The notes under the pieces: generated by a model
Told to the model about the DNA's origin: nothing
Databases searched by the model: none
Seen by the model: only the letters and a program-made list of their open reading frames with translations
From: Pinibacter soli
Lineage (GTDB): Bacteria > Bacteroidota > Bacteroidia > Chitinophagales > Chitinophagaceae
DNA: 64,000 bases
Direction of reading: 5' to 3'
Assembly: GCF_029961145.1 (NCBI RefSeq)
Contig: NZ_JASBRG010000007.1
Span: 2,770,189 to 2,834,188, forward strand
Part shown: piece after piece, positions 53,844 through 61,359 of the stretch
Position numbering within the stretch: the stretch's first letter is position 1
Layout: the number at the start of each line of letters is the position of its first letter
Position numbers and translations under genes: made by a program

Positions 53844-54650
53844 ATGATTCACCCGCATACATATATTCATCCTAGTGCGAAACTAGCTCCCAACGTAAAA
53901 GTTGACCCATTTTCCGTTATCCATCCCAATGTTGAAATCGGAGAAGGAACATGGATCGGTTCCAATGTTACCATTATGGAAGGCGCAAGGATCGGAAAAA
54001 ATTGCAGAATTTTTCCTGGTGCCGTTATTTCCGCCATCCCTCAGGATCTGAAATTTGAAGGCGAAGATTCACTCGTTGAAATTGGAGACTTCACAACTAT
54101 CCGCGAATTTGTTACAATCAACCGCGGTACAAAGGAAAGAGGTAAAACTGCAGTAGGCTCTAATTGTCTTATCCAGGCTTACAGCCACATCGCACACGAC
54201 TGTGTAATAGGAAATAATTGCATTCTTACTAACAATACACAAATGGCCGGTCACGTAGTAATGGGCGACTGGGCTATTCTCGCAGGTATGTGCGCCGTTC
54301 ACCAATTCGTTCAGATTGGTCAGCACTCTTACATAGGCGGTGGTTCATTGGTAAGCAAAGATGTTCCTCCATTTATCAAAGCAGCAAGAAATCCGCTTAG
54401 CTATGCAGGTGTAAACTCTGTAGGTTTAAAGCGTCGCGGATTTACAATTGAGCGCATCAATCACATTCTCGATATTTACAGGGTTCTTTATAACAAAGGT
54501 CTCAACACATCTCAGGCGCTTGAGTTCATTGAAGAAGAATATCCGGCAACTGATGAGCGTGATGATATCCTGACATTTGTGAGAGAAAGTGGCCGTGGCA
54601 TTATTAAAAGATATACCAAAGGCAACAATGATGACGATCTCGCTATCTGA
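53844..54650 (+). CDS. lpxA: UDP-N-acetylglucosamine acyltransferase
   Basis: The protein has 268 residues in a left-handed beta-helix of hexapeptide repeats. It transfers a hydroxyacyl chain to UDP-GlcNAc, the first step of lipid A synthesis. The catalytic His118 lies in YSHIAHDCVIG. The segment INRGTKERGKTAVG and the C-terminal helices (GFTIERINHILDIYRVLY) are standard. It follows lpxC-fabZ; the ABC gene starts inside its last codons. Confidence 0.97.
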   Translation: MIHPHTYIHPSAKLAPNVKVDPFSVIHPNVEIGEGTWIGSNVTIMEGARIGKNCRIFPGAVISAIPQDLKFEGEDSLVEIGDFTTIREFVTINRGTKERGKTAVGSNCLIQAYSHIAHDCVIGNNCILTNNTQMAGHVVMGDWAILAGMCAVHQFVQIGQHSYIGGGSLVSKDVPPFIKAARNPLSYAGVNSVGLKRRGFTIERINHILDIYRVLYNKGLNTSQALEFIEEEYPATDERDDILTFVRESGRGIIKRYTKGNNDDDLAI

Positions 54651-55275
54651 TGCAGGAAAGCGGTTTAACCGCGACTGGATCTTTCGTCACGTCAATTACA
54701 CATTCACAGGCGGCAACGCTTATGCTATAGTGGGACCAAACGGTTCCGGCAAATCTACATTACTACAGTGCATTGGAGGCGCAACAGCTTTCAGTGAAGG
54801 GAAAATAGAAGTTTCGGATTTACCAGCAGGTAAATCCGAAACTAAACAACCCGCTTCTATCAGCGATCAAAATCTTTACAAACATCTTTCTATTTGCGCT
54901 CCATACCTCGAATTGATTGAGGAAATGACCGCAATGGAATTTCTTTCTTTCCACCAAACATTCAAGCCTTTACTCGATGGCTGGAACGAAAAGAAAATAC
55001 TTGACTACGTTGGCCTTGAAAAAGCAGCCCACAAGCAGATCCGCTACTACAGCAGCGGTATGAAGCAAAGGGTAAAACTTGCGCAGGCCATTTTTTCCAA
55101 CTCACATTTACTTCTGCTCGATGAGCCTTGCACAAACTTTGATGACGCTGGCTATGAACTATACAAGCGCATGATCAGCGAATTTGGCAATGGCCGCCTG
55201 ATCATCGTGAGCAGCAACGACATTGAAGAGTACGGGTTTTGCACAGAAAAAATTTCCATACAGGATTACAAGTAG
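54628..55275 (+). CDS. ABC transporter ATP-binding protein
   Basis: The ATG at 54628 (a second is at 54631) gives 215 residues. Walker A GPNGSGKST near 36, the signature YSSGMKQRVKLAQA near 140 and Walker B LLLLDEPCTNFD near 165 are complete. Its start overlaps the lpxA end by 23 bases, implying translational coupling, so it is probably linked to envelope biogenesis, but no permease is adjacent. The short length and the CTNFD variant after Walker B are unusual but fine. Confidence 0.85.
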   Translation: MMTISLSDAGKRFNRDWIFRHVNYTFTGGNAYAIVGPNGSGKSTLLQCIGGATAFSEGKIEVSDLPAGKSETKQPASISDQNLYKHLSICAPYLELIEEMTAMEFLSFHQTFKPLLDGWNEKKILDYVGLEKAAHKQIRYYSSGMKQRVKLAQAIFSNSHLLLLDEPCTNFDDAGYELYKRMISEFGNGRLIIVSSNDIEEYGFCTEKISIQDYK

Positions 55276-55446
55276 CAATGTGCAAATTTTAAAATTTGAA
55301 GATTTGAAAATTGACGGGCGTCTCTCTAATTGAATGCTCCACTCCGGCCATGCGAGATGTTCAAACTATTAAGTGAAAACTGCGTCTAAAGCATTTTCAA
55401 ATTCTCAAATTAGCATATTTTCAAATTTTCAAATTCCCACATTACC
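55276..55446. repeat. Word palindrome with 75-base core, copy 1
   Basis: The left arm (aatgtgcaaatttt..., 55277-55312) pairs with the right arm (55395-55445), both built from aaatttgaaaatt words. Between them lies a core (55320-55395, tctctctaattgaatg...ctaaagcatt) that reappears at 55974-56047. It starts directly after the ABC gene stop codon. Confidence 0.8.
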
Positions 55447-55448
55447 TC

Positions 55449-55456
55449 TACTTTTG
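55449..55456 (+). promoter_or_regulatory. -7 element immediately before the YcxB-like gene
   Basis: TACTTTTG is a perfect match, ending four bases before the ATG at 55461. Initiation would fall at or just inside the coding start, so a leaderless transcript is possible. The next in-frame ATG is far downstream. Confidence 0.45.
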
Positions 55457-55460
55457 CGCT

Positions 55461-55937
55461 ATGACCATTCATTTCAACTATAACAAGAAACAGGTAATAC
55501 AAGGCTTGCGGTATCATTTTTTCACAAGACCTGAAATAAAATTTTTGATCATCATCATCAATGTGTTTGCGCTGTTGTCTGCTGGTCTTTTTTATTTTAA
55601 AAAGATACAACCGGTTTCGTTTCTGATCTTCTCGTTGTTATGGCTTGTATTGATGGTAGTGATCTGGAGTGTATTGCCGGCCAGCATTTACAGAAGGGCC
55701 CATACGTTTAAAGATGAATTTTCTGTTGACTTTAAAGATGATGGTCTTACACTTTCAAATGACAGAGGTTCAAAAAAATGGGAATGGAACCTCTTCAGTA
55801 ATTTTTTGGAAACGCCTTATTTCTTCCACCTTTATTTTGACGCCCGCTCCTTCTTCCTCATACCAAAAGATGCGTTCAAGGATCTTCCCGATATGCAAAC
55901 TGCACGTAGCTTGCTCAAGGAACATATAAAAGCATAA
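55461..55937 (+). CDS. YcxB-like membrane protein
   Basis: The protein has 158 residues. An N-terminal strand region (MTIHFNYNKKQVIQGLRYHF) is followed by two membrane helices (about 29-47 and 51-77) and a C-terminal YcxB-type domain (EFSVDFKDDGLTLSNDRGSKKWEWNLFSNFLETPYFFHLYF..., about 88-135), which ends in FFLIPKDAFKD. This domain looks like a pleckstrin-like or PH-like fold. Its role is unknown. It lies between two copies of the repeat at 55276 and 55938. Confidence 0.82.
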   Translation: MTIHFNYNKKQVIQGLRYHFFTRPEIKFLIIIINVFALLSAGLFYFKKIQPVSFLIFSLLWLVLMVVIWSVLPASIYRRAHTFKDEFSVDFKDDGLTLSNDRGSKKWEWNLFSNFLETPYFFHLYFDARSFFLIPKDAFKDLPDMQTARSLLKEHIKA

Positions 55938-56083
55938 TGTGAAAATGTGGCAATGTGAAAATGAGCTGTCCTACTCTCTAATTGAATGTTTCATTCCTGC
56001 CGGGTAAAGTGTTTAAATTATGGAATGAAAATCGCACCTAAAGCATTACCACATTTTCAAATTTTCATATTTCCACATTTTTC
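55938..56083. repeat. Word palindrome with 75-base core, copy 2
   Basis: Arms of gaaaatgtgg and ccacattttc words lie at 55938-55965 and 56047-56080. The same 75-base core is at 55974-56047. The core aligns without gaps to copy 1, with about three quarters of positions identical and mostly C/T or A/G differences. It starts directly at the YcxB-like stop codon. Confidence 0.8.
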
Positions 56084-56095
56084 TTTTTTGCTTAG

Positions 56096-56130
56096 GCAAA
56101 AAAAGAAACGCTGCTTGGAAAAGCAGCGTC
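56096..56130 (-). terminator. Terminator of the small repeat-protein gene
   Basis: On the minus strand, the stem acgctgctt (56121-56129) with 56108-56116 has a four-base loop and is followed by a T-run. Confidence 0.8.
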
Positions 56131-56162
56131 ATTAACCCTAAAAAACCCTCTATTACTATCTT

Positions 56163-56423
56163 TTAATGCTTTTGAGCATCTTTGTTTTCTTTATATCTTT
56201 TGTCTGGAGTACCATCTTTTTTGGCGTGTACTACCGCAGTATCTTTTGCAGTTTTATTTTCTTTATAGCGCTTATCAGGAGTGCCATCTTTCTTAGTATG
56301 AGCAGTGTCCTTTTTAGCTTGTTGTTGGCTCGTCTGCGTTTTCGCAGCCGGAGTCTTTGTTTGTGCAAAACTGAAAGCACTTACAGAGAACAGCATTGCA
56401 GCGGCAAGAACTAATTTTTTCAT
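56163..56423 (-). CDS. Small secreted protein with KKDGTPDKRYKENK repeats
   Basis: The ATG at 56423 (MKKLVLAAAMLFSVSAFSFA) gives 86 residues with a clear signal peptide. The mature part holds two copies of K-K-D-G-T-P-D-K-R-Y-K-E-N-K, separated by TAKDTAVVHA, after an Ala/Gln/Lys-rich linker. Similar short KKDGTPDxRYK repeats occur in several secreted Bacteroidota proteins, but no function is known. It lies on the opposite strand from, and divergent to, the two-component operon. Confidence 0.75.
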   Translation of the reverse strand: MKKLVLAAAMLFSVSAFSFAQTKTPAAKTQTSQQQAKKDTAHTKKDGTPDKRYKENKTAKDTAVVHAKKDGTPDKRYKENKDAQKH

Positions 56424-56490
56424 GTTGTTGGATTCGTTTAACGATGTAAAAATGAACAACTATTTTTAACTCAAAAAATTTTTTTTTTGT

Positions 56491-56545
56491 GTTAACTTCA
56501 GTTTAACCAGTGTTAACAGCTTAACCACGGCTTAACAAGGTCAAC
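56491..56545 (+). promoter_or_regulatory. TTAAC half-site array before the sensor kinase
   Basis: Hexamers gttaac (56491), tttaac (56502), gttaac (56512), cttaac (56520), cttaac (56531) and gtcaac (56540) repeat at about 10-11 base spacing. A -7-like AATATTTG follows at 56558-56565. The 58748 array is closely similar. The arrangement fits OmpR-family response-regulator binding. Confidence 0.6.
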
Positions 56546-56606
56546 ACAGGTTCATTCAATATTTGAAATGAATTTTGCTAATAAACGTTCCAGTACCAAT
56601 TTTCGT

Positions 56607-57872
56607 ATGCGTTCAAAAACTCTAAAATGGATCTTACTACTATCCACCGTAATAATTGTCATCATCATTGGTGTGCAGTTGTATTGGCTGAATAAGGTTT
56701 ACAAGTTTGAAGAACGTGAATTTAATAACAATGTTGTAAAAAGCGTCCGCGGTCTTTTTGAAGATATTGACATTGCGGACTATCCCGGAACCCAGCTGCA
56801 GAAGCTCATTGATCATCCAGACCTCAACACATTCATCATCGAGATAGACAGCATTCCGCCGAAAGATTCTCTCTCCCATTTTCTTATCAGCGAATTTGAA
56901 GACTTTGAGGTGCTGTCGGATTGTAAGATGGCATTGTATGATGTGGGCTCAAAAAAATATTTGTACCAATTATACCTGCCTACTGCCGCTTCACTCAACC
57001 CTCGCGAAACACAAATTGATCTTCCCGAACTGGAGCTTGATCACTCATACATATACCTGTATTTTCCGCACAGAAGACAATACATTGTACAAAAGCTCGG
57101 CTGGTGGATAAGCGCTACCATCCTGCTTTTTCTTGTGCTGCTCGCATTACCGGCCACCTTGTTTTATTTGTACAAACAAAAAACACTTAATGAGCTGCAG
57201 AAGGACTTCGTGAACAACTTTACCCACGAATTTAAAACACCCCTTGCCGTAATGAAGCTTGCATCGGACGTGCTCGTGGGCCCGGCTATACTCAACCAGC
57301 CTGACCGGTTGAAACAGTATAGCCTGATCATCAAGCAGCAAACGGAGCATTTACAATACCAGGTAGAACGGCTTTTGAAAACGGCAACGACCGATGAAAA
57401 CTTTCTGACATTGGAAAAAACCAACTTCGATCCCAATGACATGATCAGCGAAGTGATAACGCAACTGGACCCGCTGATCAAGATGAAAAATGCAAAGATC
57501 GATTTGCAGCTCGACCCGAAATACGTTGTTATATCTGCAGACAAACCCCACATATCGCTTGTTGTAGTGAATCTTGTGGAGAATGCAATCAAATACTCCG
57601 AACAGCCGTTGGTAATAATTTCCACCAGTGCGCAAAACGGGCACTTTACGCTTTCTGTAAAAGATAACGGCGTAGGCATTAAAAAGGAGTATTTAAAACA
57701 TATATTTAGGAAGTTTTACCGGATCCCCACCGGTGATGTGCATAATGTAAAGGGTTTTGGCCTCGGGTTGAACTTCGTAAAAAAAGTAGTCGATGCACAC
57801 CATGGAAAAATCACGGTAAATAGCATCCCGGAGATTGGTACAGAATTTAAAATTGTTTTACCCAAATTATAA
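56607..57872 (+). CDS. Sensor histidine kinase
   Basis: The ATG at 56607 (MRSKTLKWILLL) gives 421 residues. An ATG at 56568 is also in frame, but a -7 element right before it would put initiation after it. Two membrane spans (about 6-30 and 165-188) enclose a periplasmic sensor region. The cytosolic HisKA contains His207 in FTHEFKTPLAVM. The HATPase has NLVENAIKYS (N-box), DNGVGI and GFGLGLNFVKKV. It forms an operon with the response-regulator gene four bases on. Confidence 0.93.
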   Translation: MRSKTLKWILLLSTVIIVIIIGVQLYWLNKVYKFEEREFNNNVVKSVRGLFEDIDIADYPGTQLQKLIDHPDLNTFIIEIDSIPPKDSLSHFLISEFEDFEVLSDCKMALYDVGSKKYLYQLYLPTAASLNPRETQIDLPELELDHSYIYLYFPHRRQYIVQKLGWWISATILLFLVLLALPATLFYLYKQKTLNELQKDFVNNFTHEFKTPLAVMKLASDVLVGPAILNQPDRLKQYSLIIKQQTEHLQYQVERLLKTATTDENFLTLEKTNFDPNDMISEVITQLDPLIKMKNAKIDLQLDPKYVVISADKPHISLVVVNLVENAIKYSEQPLVIISTSAQNGHFTLSVKDNGVGIKKEYLKHIFRKFYRIPTGDVHNVKGFGLGLNFVKKVVDAHHGKITVNSIPEIGTEFKIVLPKL

Positions 57873-57875
57873 TCA

Positions 57876-58574
57876 ATGAGTTACAAGGCAAAAGTTTTAT
57901 TGGCAGAAGATGATGCGGCGTTGGGTTTTGTAATCAAAGACAGTCTCGAAGAGGGCGGCTACGAGGTAATTTTGTGTGCCGATGGACAAACAGCGACTGA
58001 AAGGTTCAACAAAAATGAATTTGACATCTGTTTACTGGATGTGATGATGCCACATAAAGATGGTTTTGAAGTAGCTAAAAAAATAAGACAACAGTCAGAC
58101 GTTGTTCCTATTCTATTCCTCACTGCCAAATCACTGGAGGAAGATAAGATCAAGGGCTTTCAAAGCGGCGCCGATGATTATATTACCAAGCCGTTTAGTA
58201 TGCCGGAACTTTTGCTGCGTATGGATGTCTTTTTACGGAGAACCAAAAAAATGTACTCCGAACAAGTGCAGGACTACCAGATCGGCAAACTCAAATTTTC
58301 ATTTGCCAACCTTACGATAACCTCTCCTGAAGGCAACACTACGCTTACTCAGAAAGAAGCTGAGTTGTTACTGTTCCTTTGCCAGCACCCTAACAAAGTA
58401 TTAAAACGCGAAGAAGTGCTTTTAAACGTCTGGGGAAAAGATGACTATTTCCTCGGGAGAAGCATGGACGTTTTTATTACCAAAGTACGCAAGCATTTTA
58501 AAACCGATCCGGACGTTGTACTGGAAACCATACATGGTGTAGGATTCCGGTTTAATGTGCCAGTAAAATCGTGA
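57876..58574 (+). CDS. OmpR/PhoB-family response regulator
   Basis: The protein has 232 residues. The receiver domain has acidic E11, D12, D13, phospho-acceptor Asp55 in LLDVMMP and Lys near 105 in TKPF. The winged-helix output domain is from about 135 (LTQKEAELLLFL, SMDVFITKVRKHFK, VLETIHGVGFRFN). It is the partner of the kinase just upstream. The stop codon lies inside the repeat word of 58569-58653. The shared TTAAC arrays suggest control of this operon and the efflux genes. Confidence 0.95.
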   Translation: MSYKAKVLLAEDDAALGFVIKDSLEEGGYEVILCADGQTATERFNKNEFDICLLDVMMPHKDGFEVAKKIRQQSDVVPILFLTAKSLEEDKIKGFQSGADDYITKPFSMPELLLRMDVFLRRTKKMYSEQVQDYQIGKLKFSFANLTITSPEGNTTLTQKEAELLLFLCQHPNKVLKREEVLLNVWGKDDYFLGRSMDVFITKVRKHFKTDPDVVLETIHGVGFRFNVPVKS

Positions 58575-58653
58575 ATGGCCAATCGTGAATGCGTCACCTT
58601 GCTACACGTTCGCACATAATCTTGGTGCAACATTCACCATTCCCGATTGACGA
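58569..58653. repeat. Low-complexity word palindrome ('aatcgtgaatgg')
   Basis: aatcgtgaatggcc and aatcgtgaatg at 58568-58592 face cattcaccattcccgattgacg at 58630-58651. The first word includes the response-regulator stop codon. This is the same vocabulary as at 6001, 34646 and 50851. Confidence 0.65.
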
Positions 58654-58747
58654 CACCAGACCTCTCGCTTACCACTCTAACGAGCCTTCATGCCATTTTG
58701 ATCCGGAAATGTTAAACAAATCAGATCAAATAATTGTCAATTCGTTA

Positions 58748-58785
58748 GTTAACCAGCGGTTAACAGATGTTAATCGCGGCTTAAC
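58748..58785 (+). promoter_or_regulatory. TTAAC half-site array before the efflux operon
   Basis: gttaac (58748), gttaac (58759), gttaat (58769) and cttaac (58780) lie at spacings of 11, 10 and 11 bases. CATCTTTG, one mismatch from a -7 element, lies at 58798-58805. The array repeats the sequence style of 56491-56545 (taaccag, ttaacag, gcggcttaac), which points to one shared regulator. Confidence 0.6.
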
Positions 58786-58836
58786 TAAATACGAAAACAT
58801 CTTTGCACTCATTTTGTAAACCAGTATTATTTATAT

Positions 58837-60117
58837 ATGCAGAAGCACTCGTACAGTTTGCTGTTTATCCTATGTTTTGCCACCTCTTTTCTGAGGGCGC
58901 AGAATAAACCTGACAGCATACATCTTTCCCTACCCGATGCGGAGAAAATATTTGTTACGCGGAACCTTTCACTTATTGCACAGAAGTACAACGTTGACAT
59001 CAACAAAGCACTTGTACAACAGGCGAAGTATTGGCAAAATCCAACACTAACGGTTGCGCAGAATCTCGATCTGAAGACGATCAGGCAAGGGCTGGTGAAA
59101 GAGGACAATCTGGGGCACGGCGGCCAGCTTGATGTACAATTACAACAGGTTATTCTTACTGCCGGCAAAAGAAACAAGCTTATACATCTTGCGAACGACC
59201 AGGTTCTTTCAGCTGAACAACAATTTAATGACCTGTTGCGCAACCTGAGTTTTGTTTTGCACACCAGCATGAACACATTGTATCAGCAGCAGTCTACTTT
59301 TCAATTATACCAGGAAGAGCTGACTTCTCTTGAGCAAATGGTTAACGCCATGGATGCCGAGTATAAAGCGGGTAACATTTCGCAAAAAGAAAATATCCGT
59401 GTAAAAGCTTTACTGTATTCCCTGCAAACAGACCAGGCGTCGCTAGAAACGCAAATGGCGGATGTACAAAGAGACTTACGTGTATTGTTGCAAATGAGCG
59501 GAGACTCTACGATCGTAGTAGATATGCCGCAGATGAATGCTGAATTTGGCACTCCTGTGCCGCTTGTAAATCTGCTCGATACTGCCCGCGCTACAAGACC
59601 TGATTATTTGCTAACACAAACAAACGTCCTCAGCCAACAACACAATCTTGCATACCAAAAAGCATTGGTAGCACCTGATGTAACGGTTGGTGTTGAGTAC
59701 GACCATGCTTCCAGCTATCAATTCAATTACTGGGGTTTGGGCGTTGGCCTTCCTTTACCAATCTTAAACCGCAACAAAGGAAATATTACTGCTGCGCAAA
59801 AAAGCATTCAGCAGGCACAGGTGCAGGTAACCCAATACCAATCACAAATTGAGCAGGAAGTACAAGGCGCCTATAACAAGTGGCTCATCTCTCAAAAAAT
59901 TGTAGGCAAGAGCATCGGCGTACTTGATCAGCCATACGACAATTTGCTGCAAAACATGATCAAAAGCTATAAAGAAAGACAGGTGAGCCTGATCGAGTTT
60001 ATCGATTTCTTCGATTCTTACAAGGAAACAAAATCAAACCGCATGGAGCAGGAACTTAATTTACGCAACGCAATAGCGGAATTAAATTACACAGTGGGCA
60101 AAAACATCATTCAATAA
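58837..60117 (+). CDS. TolC-family outer-membrane efflux protein
   Basis: The protein has 426 residues with a signal peptide cleaved near FLRA. It is built of coiled-coil-rich repeats with TolC/CzcC features: LSLPDAEKIFVTRNLSLIAQ near 30, LTTSLEQMVNAMDAEYKAG-like segments near 160, then YQKALVAPDVTVGVEYDH and GLGVGLPLPILNRNKGNI near 300. It forms the outer-membrane exit of a CzcCBA-type complex with the adaptor and pump downstream. The first array gene is 52 bases after the TTAAC array. Confidence 0.93.
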   Translation: MQKHSYSLLFILCFATSFLRAQNKPDSIHLSLPDAEKIFVTRNLSLIAQKYNVDINKALVQQAKYWQNPTLTVAQNLDLKTIRQGLVKEDNLGHGGQLDVQLQQVILTAGKRNKLIHLANDQVLSAEQQFNDLLRNLSFVLHTSMNTLYQQQSTFQLYQEELTSLEQMVNAMDAEYKAGNISQKENIRVKALLYSLQTDQASLETQMADVQRDLRVLLQMSGDSTIVVDMPQMNAEFGTPVPLVNLLDTARATRPDYLLTQTNVLSQQHNLAYQKALVAPDVTVGVEYDHASSYQFNYWGLGVGLPLPILNRNKGNITAAQKSIQQAQVQVTQYQSQIEQEVQGAYNKWLISQKIVGKSIGVLDQPYDNLLQNMIKSYKERQVSLIEFIDFFDSYKETKSNRMEQELNLRNAIAELNYTVGKNIIQ

Positions 60118-60137
60118 GTACTCTTCAACCCGATAAT

Positions 60138-61235
60138 ATGAACAAATTAATAATAGCGACTTTGGGATTCCCGATATTCTTATTTGCTTGTAAAGAAAAG
60201 AAACAACCGGACCCCGTGTCAAAACAGGTATGTGTAAGCGATTCTATGTTGCCCATGATCAGCATAGACTCTGTAAAAATGTCTAACATCGATGACCAGC
60301 TTAAGCTTTCAGGAGAGATCAGTTTTAATGAAAGTAAAGTAGTGAAACTATATCCCTTCAGCAGTGGCCAGGTGGCTGAAGTAAAAGTAAATCTCGGCGA
60401 CAGAATCAAACAAGGGCAAGTATTGGCAGTAATTAAAAGTGCTGAGATCGCGGGGAACTACAGCGACCTTGTAGCAGCAGAATCTGATGTTGCGATTGCT
60501 AAAAGACAATACGAAAACGCTGAAGCTTTGTACAACAACGGCATTAGCAGCCAGCGTGAATTTGAAGAAGCAAAACAAAATTTGCAAAAAGCAACTTCTG
60601 TCGAAACAAAGATCAGGGAAACGCTGCGCATCAATGGTAGCGGCCGCACCGATAAAAACGGAAACTTCACCATCATTGCTCCAAGAAGCGGTTATTTACT
60701 GGAAAGAAAAATCAATCCGGGAAGCTTTATAAGAGCTGACAATACTGAAAACATGTTCACCATTGGTGACATAACTGATGTTTGGGTAATTGCAAACGTG
60801 TATGAGTCGGACATCTCACGTATAAAAGAAGGTTACACTGCTAAAGTAACCACACTTGCTTATCCTGATTCTGTGTTTGTAGGTAAAGTAGATATGATCA
60901 ATCAAATACTTGATCCACAAACCAAAGTAATGAAAGTAAGAATTGATTTGCCTAACAAAGGACTAGCTCTAAAACCTGAAATGTTCGCCAACGTACTGAT
61001 AGAAAATAAAGAAGGAAGAAGAGCGATGAGCATTCCTGCTTCTGCATTGGTAAGCGACGATGGCAAAAGCTACGTTGTTACATACAAAGGTCAGTGCGAT
61101 CTGAAGCTCCACGAAGTAAAAGTGATTAAAGCAACGGAAGGCGGTCCGGCATTTATTAAAGAAGGCGTACAGCTTGGAGATAAAGTAATCTCGAAGAATC
61201 AGGTACTGTTCTTTAGAGCGCTGTCGCAGCAATAG
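60138..61235 (+). CDS. RND efflux periplasmic adaptor subunit
   Basis: The protein has 365 residues and a lipoprotein signal (FPIFLFAC, Cys18). Membrane-fusion-protein features are visible: a barrel-sandwich half (GQVAEVKVNLGDRIKQGQVLAVI near 75-100), a coiled-coil hairpin (about 105-155), and the second half IIAPRSGYLLERKINPGSFIR near 180, followed by the beta-barrel VWVIANVYESDISRIKEGY. It links the pump to the TolC-family protein and starts 20 bases after it. This CzcB-like group exports metal ions. Confidence 0.93.
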   Translation: MNKLIIATLGFPIFLFACKEKKQPDPVSKQVCVSDSMLPMISIDSVKMSNIDDQLKLSGEISFNESKVVKLYPFSSGQVAEVKVNLGDRIKQGQVLAVIKSAEIAGNYSDLVAAESDVAIAKRQYENAEALYNNGISSQREFEEAKQNLQKATSVETKIRETLRINGSGRTDKNGNFTIIAPRSGYLLERKINPGSFIRADNTENMFTIGDITDVWVIANVYESDISRIKEGYTAKVTTLAYPDSVFVGKVDMINQILDPQTKVMKVRIDLPNKGLALKPEMFANVLIENKEGRRAMSIPASALVSDDGKSYVVTYKGQCDLKLHEVKVIKATEGGPAFIKEGVQLGDKVISKNQVLFFRALSQQ

Positions 61236-61238
61236 TGA

Positions 61239-61322
61239 TAAATTCAAAAGTAAAAATTCAAAAGTAAAAACTGCACACTCATCATTTTTTGATTTTTGAT
61301 TTTTGACTTTTGATTTTTTACT
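61239..61322. repeat. Low-complexity word palindrome ('aaaattcaaaag' / 'ttttgatttttga')
   Basis: The left arm of aaattcaaaagtaaa repeats (61240-61270) faces a right arm of ttttgatttttgac repeats (61284-61321), with a 13-base spacer. It starts right after the adaptor stop codon, in the gap before the pump gene. Confidence 0.7.
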
Positions 61323-61359
61323 TAACTCAATTCAATAATTCAGTTATTCAATCATTAGC

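Noticed and set aside
58589-58819. 76-codon frame between the response regulator and the TolC-family gene
   Set aside because: It runs through the repeat and the TTAAC array.
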